From DAHVFY01 sp040388665 (lineage in GTDB: Bacteria > Chlamydiota > Chlamydiia > Chlamydiales > Rhabdochlamydiaceae): 64,000 nt of DNA. The notes below the pieces were generated by a model. It saw nothing but the letters and a program-made list of their open reading frames with translations, was not told the DNA's origin and did no database searches. A program made the translations under genes and the position numbers. Where the stretch lies: NCBI GenBank assembly GCA_040388665.1, contig JAZKBL010000020.1, forward strand, positions 34,199 through 98,198. The letters run 5' to 3'. This document shows positions 32,679 to 40,694 of the stretch, piece after piece; within the stretch, counting starts at the first letter, position 1, and each line of letters starts with the position of its first letter.

Positions 32679-33531
32679 AATCTTTTTTTTTATTATAGCC
32701 TTTACCTCTCTAGAGCGTTTTTGTCATAAACAAACAGAAGGGTTTCAGATTCATAAAATCCTCTCTAATCTTTCTTTCGATCCAAAATGGGGCACACCTC
32801 CTCTTGAAAAAGAACTAGAAATAGCACTTGACCAATCCTATTCCTTTCTTGGAAGCGGCGGCCAATGTTACGCTTTTTTAAGTGAAGACAAACAGTATGT
32901 GATCAAGTTTTTTAAACAACACCACATGCGCAAGATTCCTTATCTAGAAAAAATAGTACTTCCCTCCTTTCTCAACCGTTATCGAAATAAAATCCTTTTA
33001 GATAGAGCCAAAAGATCACAAGAAAGAATTTTTGGCAGCTATAAAATTGCCCACGATCACTTAAAAAAAGAAACAGCCCTTCTCTATCTTCACCTCAATA
33101 AAACTACTTACTTCAATAAAAGCCTTAAGATTATCGATAAATTAGGAATCTCTCACGAAATTGACATTGATACATTAGAATTTTCTCTTCAAAAAACAGC
33201 CGTTCTCGCCTATCCTCATCTCAAAAGCCTCATTCGGCAAAAAAATATTCCGGAACTTAAACAATGTATTCGCTCGTTATGCGGGTTAATTGCTACCCGC
33301 TTTAAATTAGGCATTACCGATGAAGATCCCGCCTATGAAAAAAACTTTGGCTTTATCAATAATATTGCTGTTGAAATCGATCTAGGATCCTTTACCTGGG
33401 CATCAGATGCAGGGAATCTACAAATTCTTCAACAGGAAACTCATGATTTTAAAAATTGGCTTGCTAAACGCTGTCCTGAGCTCGTAGACTATTTCAATGA
33501 ACAACTTGATGAAGCGCTCAGGTATAATTAA
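32659..33531 (+). CDS. Kinase-like membrane-anchored protein, cluster paralogue 4
   Basis: A 290-residue paralogue and the best match to the kinase pattern. Anchor KKVIKIFFFIIAF, then RFCHKQTEGFQIHKI; G-loop FLGSGGQCYAF (three Gly as in kinases), candidate Lys in YVIKFF, helix SYKIAHDHLKKETAL, loop TDEDPAYEKNFGF, and VEIDLGSF. It ends close to the next gene, which starts 35 bases inside it. A basic region RYRNKILLDRAKRSQER lies between the Lys and the helix, much as in paralogue 1. Confidence 0.6.
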   Translation: MSKKVIKIFFFIIAFTSLERFCHKQTEGFQIHKILSNLSFDPKWGTPPLEKELEIALDQSYSFLGSGGQCYAFLSEDKQYVIKFFKQHHMRKIPYLEKIVLPSFLNRYRNKILLDRAKRSQERIFGSYKIAHDHLKKETALLYLHLNKTTYFNKSLKIIDKLGISHEIDIDTLEFSLQKTAVLAYPHLKSLIRQKNIPELKQCIRSLCGLIATRFKLGITDEDPAYEKNFGFINNIAVEIDLGSFTWASDAGNLQILQQETHDFKNWLAKRCPELVDYFNEQLDEALRYN

Positions 33532-34309
33532 GGTTTCACTTGCTCTTTTGATTTTTGTTGGTATCCACCAACACTGTATTTACAAAATTGGCAACTTTGA
33601 AGTGCGTCAAATTGTCTCAGACATAGAAAATTCTCCCGAATGGGAAGTATCAGCCAAGCCTGCCTTACATCTTTTAGAACAAAAGTTCACTTTTCTCGGA
33701 ATGGGTGACCAAGCCTACGCGTTTCTTGGAGAGGACAAAATGACAGTTTTAAAGCTCTTTAAACATTACGACGCCCAAGGTAAGCGCCCTTTGCATCACA
33801 TTTTTGAAAGCTGTAAATTAGCTTATGAACTCTTAAAGGAAGAAACAGGGCTCATCTATTTACATATCAACAAAGAAAAAACGCCCCTTTACATAACTCT
33901 CATCGATAAACTAGGTTTTTTCCATAAAGTTAATATCAATCAGACAGAATATGCAATACAAAAAAAGGCGGATGGCTTAATTTTTGATAGGCTTGCAATG
34001 TTACTAAAAAAGGGAGATATAGCTTCTATAAAACAGCATATTCATGTGCTTTTTGAACTGATTGCGCAAAGATGTGCTAAGGGAATTGGGGATCGAGATA
34101 CTGCCCTTCGAAGAAATTATGGTTATTTATCGATGCAGCCCATCGCTCTTGATATTGGTTCTTATTTTGTTCAAGAAGAGCTCAAAGAACCTGTAGCTGC
34201 ACGTATTGAAATCGCTCATAAAACACATCGTTTACTCAGATGGCTTAAAAAACACGCCCCTGAGCTTATTCCTTATTATGAAAGCGAGCTTGTAAAAATC
34301 TCAGGATAA
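33497..34309 (+). CDS. Kinase-like membrane-anchored protein, cluster paralogue 5
   Basis: A 270-residue paralogue and the most diverged at the N-terminus: HQHCIYKIGNFEVRQI replaces the RFCHKQTxGF motif. G-loop FLGMGDQAYAF, candidate Lys in VLKLF, helix SCKLAYELLKEETGL, loop GDRDTALRRNYGY, ALDIGSY. ATG 33497 overlaps paralogue 4 by 35 bases; an in-frame ATG at 33509 is an alternative start. Last gene of the run; a hairpin lies just after its stop. The short linker between Lys and helix is about 20 residues, shorter than in paralogues 1-4. Confidence 0.55.
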   Translation: MNNLMKRSGIIKVSLALLIFVGIHQHCIYKIGNFEVRQIVSDIENSPEWEVSAKPALHLLEQKFTFLGMGDQAYAFLGEDKMTVLKLFKHYDAQGKRPLHHIFESCKLAYELLKEETGLIYLHINKEKTPLYITLIDKLGFFHKVNINQTEYAIQKKADGLIFDRLAMLLKKGDIASIKQHIHVLFELIAQRCAKGIGDRDTALRRNYGYLSMQPIALDIGSYFVQEELKEPVAARIEIAHKTHRLLRWLKKHAPELIPYYESELVKISG

Positions 34310-34313
34310 AGCC

Positions 34314-34348
34314 AAGCTACAAAAAAAGCCTCTCTCTTTTTGTAGCTT
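34314..34348. repeat. Hairpin AAGCTACAAAAA/TTTTTGTAGCTT after the cluster
   Basis: AAGCTACAAAAA (34314-34325) and TTTTTGTAGCTT (34337-34348) are perfect complements across an 11-base pyrimidine-rich loop. The same GCTAC-A-run/T-run-GTAGC core occurs near 38130-38160 and part of it at 63814. No T run follows the stem, so it may be a member of the repeat family and act only weakly as a transcription stop for the cluster and for the convergent LRR gene. Confidence 0.55.
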
Positions 34349-34379
34349 AAGGGTTAACTGTAATCTTATTTAATAAGAT

Positions 34380-35420
34380 TTAAGTCTTACCATGAATTAG
34401 CTGTTCTAGTTCTAAAATCTTTGCTCTCTCACTCGATGATAATTGAAGTGTGGGGAGCCATTCTAAAATCTTTTTTTTTGTCTTGTCCTCGACAATAAAT
34501 TTAATACGCCCTATAGAATGCGTTGTTGTACCTTCAGGAAGAGGATTTCCCACAAAATTAATTCCGACTTTATGACCCTCTCTTAGACGGCCTACACCCT
34601 CAATAAACATTGTTCCTTCCAAACCCTGAGTAGTTTCATCAGTCACTTTAGGTAACCCCTCTATTTCGTTATACGAAACATCAATTTTTTTTATGAGCGG
34701 AAGTTGGTTCAAAATTTTTAGAGATAGATTTGTTAGTCTATTATACGAGATATCAAGAACTTGCAAACTTTCTAAACCACTTAACTGCCCTGGAAGCTCT
34801 TCAATTTGATTATGACTTAAATTAAGTGTTTGCAAATTAGAAAATTGTGTCACTGAATATGGAATCCATTTTAATAAATTATGCGAAATTTTTAAATTTT
34901 GTATTTCAGAATGTTTTTCAATTTCTAATGGTAAAATGGAAATTTTCATAGAATTTAAATCCATTGTTGATTCATCTATAAATGGGTTGTTAGCTAAAAA
35001 TATTTTTATAAATTTAAAATCGGCACGCTCTATTTCATCTTTCACAATTTTAAAATCATTAAGATTTTTAAAAGAAGTGCATGGACGAGCAATTCCTTTT
35101 TCATTACAAAAACTTTCTGTTATATTTACCTGAACCATCGTGTGAGGAGTCCAGCATTTTTTCCATGTTTCGGGCGAATTATCTTTAAAAAACTGTTTGG
35201 CCTGCTTATTCCAAATACCTTCAGCTTTTTCAGGGGTTTCTAATTTAAAAAATGATGTATCTGAATCATCCAAAAACGATTCGCCTATTAAATCACTGGA
35301 TTCTTCTGTCTCTGTTATATTTAAAGAATTTTTGATTGATTCCTTATTGTCAAAAATCTGTTGAGTTTGTTGTAAACTCGTTGAATGTAAATTATTTGCA
35401 TCTCTAGATACCGTAAACAT
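34380..35420 (-). CDS. Leucine-rich-repeat protein, effector candidate
   Basis: A 346-residue protein with about four to five LRRs in the centre (about residues 165-265), for example LQTLNLSHNQIEELP, LQVLDISYNRLTNLS and IKKIDVSYNEIEGLP, with the LxxLxLxxN spacing. Before the repeats is a helical, acidic N-terminal region with Ser/Thr/Gln-rich start (MFTVSRDANNLHSTSLQQTQ) and no Sec signal; after them, a C-terminal cap. LRR proteins in intracellular bacteria often bind host proteins. Convergent with the kinase-like cluster; no same-strand partner. Confidence 0.75.
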   Translation of the reverse strand: MFTVSRDANNLHSTSLQQTQQIFDNKESIKNSLNITETEESSDLIGESFLDDSDTSFFKLETPEKAEGIWNKQAKQFFKDNSPETWKKCWTPHTMVQVNITESFCNEKGIARPCTSFKNLNDFKIVKDEIERADFKFIKIFLANNPFIDESTMDLNSMKISILPLEIEKHSEIQNLKISHNLLKWIPYSVTQFSNLQTLNLSHNQIEELPGQLSGLESLQVLDISYNRLTNLSLKILNQLPLIKKIDVSYNEIEGLPKVTDETTQGLEGTMFIEGVGRLREGHKVGINFVGNPLPEGTTTHSIGRIKFIVEDKTKKKILEWLPTLQLSSSERAKILELEQLIHGKT

Positions 35421-35567
35421 ATTGAATCCTTTCTTGAAAAATTTTTAAAAACATCGAGCATAGTACGTTAAATAAAAAAAATAAGTCAACATCTATTAAA
35501 AACAACCAACGTAACTAAGAAATTTTTAAATTGAAAATTATAAAACCATAGAGCATAATTTCTTTTC

Positions 35568-36230
35568 GTGAATGAGACTCTTTTTTTTGTCCATGTATTT
35601 CTCGTCTTAGGGTTTGTTCTAGCCGCTTTGCGTCTTGGAAAAGAAGCTCTTATCGTTTGGATTGTCCTTCAGGCTATCTTAGCGAACTTTTTTGTCCTCA
35701 AACAGATGCTGTTTTTTGGATTTAATGTAACCTGTAGCGATGTATTCGTTATTGGAAGCATTGTCTCCTTAAATCTTCTGCAAGAGTATTTTGGCAAAGA
35801 AAGTGCTAGAAAGGCTCTTTGGATTTCCTTTTTTGCCTTGCTCTTTTACACACTAATGTCTCAAATACACTTGCTTTATACGCCAAGCAACAATGACACG
35901 ACGCATACCTCTTTTACTCAGCTTTTAAATGTTGCTCCGCGACTTCTCGTAGCATCCATGACAACTTTTTTCATTGTACAGAAACTCGATATCCATCTTT
36001 TTAACTTACTAAAGAAAGTTTTTCCAACAACTCCATTTGCTATAAGAAGCTTCAGCTCTCTCATCATCATGCAGCTGTTAGATACAGCACTTTTTAGCTA
36101 CCTTGGACTTTACGGTCTAGGTTTTGCTTTAAGCGATATCATTATCATCAGCTTTTTACTTAAACTACTGATCATCGCATGCACACTCCCTATTAACCTT
36201 TTTGCGCGAAGACTTCATCATGAAATTTGA
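35568..36230 (+). CDS. Queuosine precursor transporter (YhhQ/VUT family)
   Basis: A 220-residue membrane protein with five to six hydrophobic segments. Family features are the N-terminal NETLFFVHVFLVLGFVLAALRLGKEAL and ASDVF-like CSDVFVIG followed by SLNLLQEYFGKESARKALW, and the C-terminal IIMQLLDTALFSYLGLYGL. GTG 35568 is the likely start, as homologues also begin with Asn-Glu. Its stop overlaps the tgt start by 11 bases. The pairing with tgt supports import of preQ0, preQ1 or queuine for tRNA modification rather than de novo synthesis. Confidence 0.85.
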   Translation: MNETLFFVHVFLVLGFVLAALRLGKEALIVWIVLQAILANFFVLKQMLFFGFNVTCSDVFVIGSIVSLNLLQEYFGKESARKALWISFFALLFYTLMSQIHLLYTPSNNDTTHTSFTQLLNVAPRLLVASMTTFFIVQKLDIHLFNLLKKVFPTTPFAIRSFSSLIIMQLLDTALFSYLGLYGLGFALSDIIIISFLLKLLIIACTLPINLFARRLHHEI

Positions 36231-37341
36231 ACTTTTACATACCTCAAAAAAATCACGGGCACGCGTCGGCAGGATCCACACTCCACATGGGATCATCGAT
36301 ACACCGGGTTTTGTCGCAGTTGGAACCAATGGAACCATTAAATCGATAGACAATGCAGCACTACATGAAATTGGACTACAACTGATGTTCTGCAACACCT
36401 ATCACCTTCTTCTACAGCCCGGAACAGAGATTGTACGAAAAGCTGGAGGCTTACACAGTTTCATTCATCGTAAAATGCCTCTTATTACCGATTCAGGAGG
36501 ATTCCAGGTCTTCAGTCTTGCTTATGGATCTGTTGCAGATGAATTGAAAAGCCGCGGCACAAAAAAAACAGGAGGATCTGTTGTTAAAATTACAGAAGAA
36601 GGGGTTCATTTTCGCTCTTATCGCGACGGAGCAAAAGTTTTGCTGACACCGGAAAGCTCCGTTGCTGCACAAAAGGATCTCGGAGCAGATATCATCATCC
36701 CTTTTGATGAACTCCCCCCCTATCATATTGCAGATGATGCTTTAAAAACCTCACTCTTAAGAACACACCGCTGGGAAAAACGCTCTCTTGATGAACATCT
36801 TAAAGATCCACAAAATCAAGCGATGTATGCAGTGATTCATGGTGGAATCGATCCGCAATTACGTAAAACTAGTTGCGATTACTTAACATCGCTCCCCTTT
36901 GATGGCTATGCAATCGGTGGAAGTATGGGTAAAAATAAACAAGAAATGTTCGATCTTCTAGCTTTTACAACACCACGGCTTCCGAGTGACAAACCAAATC
37001 ATTTGCTCGGCATCGGCGATTTAGAATCCATCAAGAAATGCATTCCCCTTGGAATAGACACCTTTGACAGCTCCTATCCTACACGTTCTGCAAGACATGG
37101 CGTCCTACTGACACAACAAGGTGACCTTAAAATTACCAAACGAGAAAATGCGTGCAAGTTCACGCCTATCGAAAAAGACTGCGCTTGTCCAACATGCAGC
37201 AAATTTACTCTTGCCTATTTGCACCATCTTTTTAAAGCACGAGAACTTACCTTTATGTCTTTAGCGACAATCCATAATCTCTACTTCATGATACAGCTCA
37301 TGAAACGCTATCGAGAAGATATTTGTGAAGATCGAATATAA
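36220..37341 (+). CDS. tgt: tRNA-guanine transglycosylase Tgt
   Basis: Exchanges G34 for preQ1 in tRNAs with GUN anticodons. The 373-residue chain shows TNGTIKSID, CNTYHLLLQPG, the active-site LITDSGGFQVFSL, the GG-x-D region AIGGSMG, and the zinc site CPTCS with C and H (CACPTC...HHL) near the C-terminus. I start at ATG 36220 (MKFELLHT), which fits homologues. Coupled to the upstream transporter by overlap. Normal length for bacterial Tgt. Confidence 0.95.
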   Translation: MKFELLHTSKKSRARVGRIHTPHGIIDTPGFVAVGTNGTIKSIDNAALHEIGLQLMFCNTYHLLLQPGTEIVRKAGGLHSFIHRKMPLITDSGGFQVFSLAYGSVADELKSRGTKKTGGSVVKITEEGVHFRSYRDGAKVLLTPESSVAAQKDLGADIIIPFDELPPYHIADDALKTSLLRTHRWEKRSLDEHLKDPQNQAMYAVIHGGIDPQLRKTSCDYLTSLPFDGYAIGGSMGKNKQEMFDLLAFTTPRLPSDKPNHLLGIGDLESIKKCIPLGIDTFDSSYPTRSARHGVLLTQQGDLKITKRENACKFTPIEKDCACPTCSKFTLAYLHHLFKARELTFMSLATIHNLYFMIQLMKRYREDICEDRI

Positions 37342-37439
37342 GCGATATCAGCTTTGCCAAAAAACCAATTTCTGAATTCGCTTGTATATAAATTTCCAAA
37401 TAGATTAATCTCTCCGAAAATTTGATTAAGAGAGGTTAT

Positions 37440-38102
37440 ATGTTTAGATACTTATTTATCGTCATGATTCTTGTATGTTCAGGAACGGTTGCATCTGAAA
37501 AAATTATCGTTGGTATTTCTGGTGGAAGCGGATCCGGTAAAACGACTTTAGCGCAAAAAATCAAAGAAGCGTGTCATGGAAGAGCTGTTCTGCTTTGTCA
37601 AGATGCTTACTATAAAGATTTTTCTCATTTATCTCTTGAAGAAAGAAATGAAATCAATTTCGACCATCCTGATTCACTCGATTTTTCTCTTTTAAGGCAG
37701 CACATTCTTGATCTTAAAAACGACAGAGCGGTCCAAAAGCCCCATTACGACTTTTGCACACATGCACGCCAAAAAGCCACAGAAGCTCTGATCCCTGCAC
37801 AAATTATTATCGTCGAAGGCATTCTTCTTTTTGCAGTCCCTGAAATGCTCGATCTTTTTGACATTAAAATTTTCATCGACACAGAAGATGATATCCGCCT
37901 TTTGCGTCGTATTGAACGAGATATTAAAGAACGAGGAAGAGATCTTAGAAGTGTGACTGATCAGTACATCAAAACAGTAAAACCCATGTACGATCAATTT
38001 GTGCGCACAAGTAAACAGCACGCCGACGTTGTTGTGCTGCATGGAGCGGAAAATGCGATGGCACTAAGTGTGATCCTCTCAAAGCTCCGCGAATCCATCT
38101 AG
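37440..38102 (+). CDS. udk: Uridine kinase-type enzyme with signal-peptide-like N-terminus
   Basis: Phosphorylates uridine/cytidine with ATP or GTP. The P-loop is GISGGSGSGKTTLAQ (about residues 26-40), with QDAYYKDFS and FDHPDSLDF substrate motifs, and IVEGILLF and RLLRRIERDIKERGR. Unlike ordinary udk, which begins close to the P-loop, this one has MFRYLFIVMILVCSGTVA before it: basic start, hydrophobic core, and an Ala-Ser-Glu end. I start at ATG 37440, preceded by AGAGAGG. Either an exported or membrane-attached kinase, or a false N-terminus; no internal Met suits a shorter protein. Confidence 0.8.
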   Translation: MFRYLFIVMILVCSGTVASEKIIVGISGGSGSGKTTLAQKIKEACHGRAVLLCQDAYYKDFSHLSLEERNEINFDHPDSLDFSLLRQHILDLKNDRAVQKPHYDFCTHARQKATEALIPAQIIIVEGILLFAVPEMLDLFDIKIFIDTEDDIRLLRRIERDIKERGRDLRSVTDQYIKTVKPMYDQFVRTSKQHADVVVLHGAENAMALSVILSKLRESI

Positions 38103-38113
38103 GTCCACAAACA

Positions 38114-38183
38114 ACAGGCTAAAGCTTATGCTACGAAAAGTTGGAGATCTCTTTTTGTAGCACGGGCTCCCTCTTTAGCCTGT
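38114..38183. repeat. Palindromic repeat (ACAGGCTAAAG ... CTTTAGCCTGT)
   Basis: Outer arms ACAGGCTAAAG (38114-38124) and CTTTAGCCTGT (38173-38183) are exact complements. Inside, GCTACGAAAAG and CTTTTTGTAGC pair with one mismatch. The loop is small. The same words (CACAGGTTAAAGCC, ATGCTACG) occur at 41019-41044. It lies between udk and tdk, both of which end here, and so may also be a shared transcription stop. Confidence 0.7.
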
Positions 38184-38228
38184 GATCTTCGGTCAGGGGC
38201 ATGCACGCAGGCACGATTTTAAGATTTA

Positions 38229-38810
38229 CTAACAAGCGGTGCAAGCGGCTTGGAGCTGTTTTGAATAGCATCCGTAGCATGTTGGAAAGTATTTTTCCTC
38301 TGCACCAAGATCTACAGTTGGCCCCTCAATGGTAGCTATTCCATTAACGTGCTTAAGGTTCATGATCGATTTTTTATTGCAGAAATGACATGTTGCCTTC
38401 ACCTCTTCAATCGAGTCAGCAATTTCAATTAATCTGCGAGAGCCCTCAAATAAGTGGGATCTAAAATCACCACGCAATCCATAACAAATGACAGGAATGT
38501 TCAGCTTGAGAGTGATCTCTCGCAACTGCTCTATAATTTCAACCGACATAAATTGAACTTCATCAACAAGAAGACAATCGATATCTGCAAGATCCATATC
38601 AAACAAGTTCGTCTCTTCTGTGACTAAAATATCCGCCGCCATTTCTAAGCCTGCTCTAGATTTAATATTTTCCACACCAAAGCGCGAATCCATTTTTGGT
38701 TTAAGTAAAAGAATCTGTTTTCCTTGTTGCCGGTAGTTGTGTGCGACAGCTAGCAAATTCAGCGTTTTAGCACTGCCTACAGTCCCGAATCTAAAATAAA
38801 GCTTGGCCAT
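38229..38810 (-). CDS. tdk: Thymidine kinase Tdk
   Basis: Phosphorylates thymidine for salvage. The 193-residue type II enzyme shows LYFRFGTVGSAKTLNLL at the nucleotide loop (the usual GK is AK here, as in some family members), VDEVQFM with the catalytic Asp/Glu, and the zinc-binding C-x2-C pair CHFC with CYGC near the C-terminus. YLxLK-type LLLKPKMDSRFG is conserved. Start ATG 38810 is followed directly by the family N-terminus. It complements uridine kinase in nucleoside salvage. Confidence 0.93.
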   Translation of the reverse strand: MAKLYFRFGTVGSAKTLNLLAVAHNYRQQGKQILLLKPKMDSRFGVENIKSRAGLEMAADILVTEETNLFDMDLADIDCLLVDEVQFMSVEIIEQLREITLKLNIPVICYGLRGDFRSHLFEGSRRLIEIADSIEEVKATCHFCNKKSIMNLKHVNGIATIEGPTVDLGAEEKYFPTCYGCYSKQLQAACTAC

Positions 38811-38851
38811 AAAGCTTCTCTCACGATAAGTTAAGAATAAATTAAGAGGTC

Positions 38852-38892
38852 GTGAAAACTTGGCTAACTTAAAAGAACTGTCAAGTTTTCAC
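38852..38892. promoter_or_regulatory. Inverted repeat in the tdk/GNAT divergent region
   Basis: GTGAAAACTTG (38852-38862) and CAAGTTTTCAC (38882-38892) are perfectly complementary over 11 bases with 19 between. It sits between two divergent genes, 42 bases before tdk's start, so an operator or a leader hairpin for either gene is possible; nothing further is known. Confidence 0.5.
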
Positions 38893-38961
38893 CTATCACT
38901 CGGAATGATAATCGAAATATGAAATTTTCCGCTTTACCTATCTTATATTACGGAGAAAAAC

Positions 38962-39576
38962 ATGGCTTTTACTGACATTAAAATCCGATCTTTCACTGGG
39001 AAGCACTTCAAAGAGTTCATCCCTTGTATAGCACGGCTGCGATCAGATATCTTTAGGGAATATCCTTATCTATTAGAAAGAAGTATAGAGGAAGAAAAAC
39101 AACGTCTAAAACATTATGCTGAACATCATGAAGCCATCGCAGTCCTTATTTTTGAAGGATCAACGATAGTTGGTGCTTCAACAGGAATTCCTCTAATTTA
39201 TGAAAAAAAAGAGCGTCAAAAAATACTCATTGAAAAACAACTAAATCCGGCAGTGATTTTTCACTTTGATGTGTCCGTGCTCTTAAAGCAATATCGAGGG
39301 CGCGGAATAGGCCATCACTTCTTTGATTTAAGAGAAGAACATGTGAAAGCTTTAGGCTCTTTCCAATATACCTGTTTTTTTGATGTCGATTACTCAGAAT
39401 ACTCTTCTGTTAAACCTTCTCCAGACTATCTTTCTTTACATCATTTTTGGAGACAAAGGGGCTATGTTCATCACCCCGATATCGTGCAACATATTGATTG
39501 GAAAGATCATAAAGAAATAACAGGAAAAAAACTCTCTTGTTGGCTAAAAGCTTTATGTGAATACTCCCTCAGCTAA
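38962..39576 (+). CDS. GNAT-family N-acetyltransferase
   Basis: A 204-residue acetyl-CoA-dependent transferase. The fold is shown by FDVSVLLKQYRGRGIGHHFFDLREEHV, which carries the QYRGRGIG acetyl-CoA loop (about residues 112-119), and by an N-terminal KHYAEHHEAIAVLIFEGSTIVG strand region. The substrate is not evident; it could be an amine of a small molecule or a protein terminus. Divergent from tdk. Stands alone. Confidence 0.82.
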   Translation: MAFTDIKIRSFTGKHFKEFIPCIARLRSDIFREYPYLLERSIEEEKQRLKHYAEHHEAIAVLIFEGSTIVGASTGIPLIYEKKERQKILIEKQLNPAVIFHFDVSVLLKQYRGRGIGHHFFDLREEHVKALGSFQYTCFFDVDYSEYSSVKPSPDYLSLHHFWRQRGYVHHPDIVQHIDWKDHKEITGKKLSCWLKALCEYSLS

Positions 39577-39632
39577 AGCAGAGGGCTTCTCCCGGTGAAG
39601 GGGCCTTCTGCTCTTAGTCATACACATTATAT

Positions 39633-39809
39633 GACGAGGGCCTTTAGGGACTGGGTACCCAGGCTATCTATACCGAGAGCCGAAAACATAGTGCTTTTAG
39701 AGAGCGAGTCTCAGCCTGCACGAAAGTGAGACTAATATAGCAGGAATGGAAGATTAAAAACAAGAAGCGCATTTCATCCCAGTCCTAAACGACTGGGTTT
39801 TCATGCGTC
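39633..39809 (+). ncRNA. Candidate structured RNA between GNAT and membrane-protein genes
   Basis: No ORF of quality lies here, yet base pairing is extensive. TTTAGGGACTGGG (39643-39655) pairs with CCCAGTCCTAAA (39778-39789) with one bulge; AGTCTCA (39707-39713) pairs with TGAGACT (39727-39733); GACG/CGTC close the outside. The right arm also forms a terminator-like hairpin CCCAGTC-CTAAAC-GACTGGG-TTTT (39778-39801). A TTATAT box at about 39628 could drive it. It does not match tmRNA, RNase P RNA, 4.5S or 6S as far as I can see. Confidence 0.4.
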
Positions 39810-39860
39810 GAAGGATAATGCTGACACTTGAATCGCTTTCGGTATAACTTTAAGATGCAA

Positions 39861-40694
39861 TTATTTTTCAGGAAATTGGAAAGAGCTAAGAAAGTCTTCA
39901 AATTGGTGGTTATCTTGAGCTGAACTAGAAGATACTTGCATGACCTTATAAAATGTATTGCCAACAAGAATAAGGCGTCCCCGCATCTCCTCATTTCCTT
40001 TTTTTACAATGAATTCTATTGCAGGATAAATCTTATGCTGCACCGAAGTTTTAGAGACAAGCTTAGTTCCCTCTTCATTCTTTAACAAAATATCAAAAGC
40101 AGTGTTAAGAAGCTTATTTGACCCCACAATGCGCCATCTATTTGGAAAATCCATAAAACTCACACAATAATAAGTATTATGTGTTCCCATGCTTTTATAT
40201 TCATTATAGTTAAGCGTCTTATCCGCCTGAGCCACATAGAGCTGTCTTGTCTCAATGCTTGGACTATCAGGCAACTGAACCGTAAATCCCCTATCTTGCG
40301 AGATATAGTACTCCCACCCTGCATTTTTTTGATGTGTTTCAAAGCCTGAAGAAAACTCATTAACAGTAGAGGCCAAGAAACCACCTAAAATAAAGATGCT
40401 AGATAAGCCAATGACCACAACCGTTCTATAAAGACCACGAGGGTTCTGAATAGTCTTCTTTTCACCCATAAAAAGACATGTCTTTACAATCTGCCAAAAA
40501 CTTGGATTATCCCTAAACTGGCGTTTAAAAAGGGCCATTGCAGGGGTTTTTTTAAGGCATAATGAACCAATAATAAATAAAGCAAAAGCGCCTATTAAAG
40601 CATAAATCGTTGGCAAGCAAAGACTAATAGATAGAGATATTAAATAAATAATAAAATAATCAACAATTCTTTCTAAATAAAAATACAACTTCAT
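39861..40694 (-). CDS. Uncharacterised membrane protein with C-terminal soluble domain
   Basis: A 277-residue protein with two hydrophobic segments near the N-terminus (about residues 11-31 and 33-46) and one at about 90-110 (TVVVIGLSSIFILGGFLA), followed by about 160 hydrophilic residues with Tyr/Asn-rich beta-like stretches. The C-terminal part probably faces outside the cytoplasm. I do not recognise the domain; PDSPSIETRQLYVAQ and a conserved-looking VQLPDSP are features. Divergent promoter region precedes ATG 40694; no operon partner is evident. Confidence 0.75.
   Translation of the reverse strand: MKLYFYLERIVDYFIIYLISLSISLCLPTIYALIGAFALFIIGSLCLKKTPAMALFKRQFRDNPSFWQIVKTCLFMGEKKTIQNPRGLYRTVVVIGLSSIFILGGFLASTVNEFSSGFETHQKNAGWEYYISQDRGFTVQLPDSPSIETRQLYVAQADKTLNYNEYKSMGTHNTYYCVSFMDFPNRWRIVGSNKLLNTAFDILLKNEEGTKLVSKTSVQHKIYPAIEFIVKKGNEEMRGRLILVGNTFYKVMQVSSSSAQDNHQFEDFLSSFQFPEK

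Noticed and set aside
39633..39809. tmRNA, RNase P RNA or 6S RNA
   Set aside because: The lengths and the conserved cores (GAGGAAAGTCC, tag frame, 6S bubble) are not present.
39785..39994. A 69-codon ORF overlapping the membrane-protein gene
   Set aside because: It is out of frame with the 277-residue gene and partly covers the structured region; no support.
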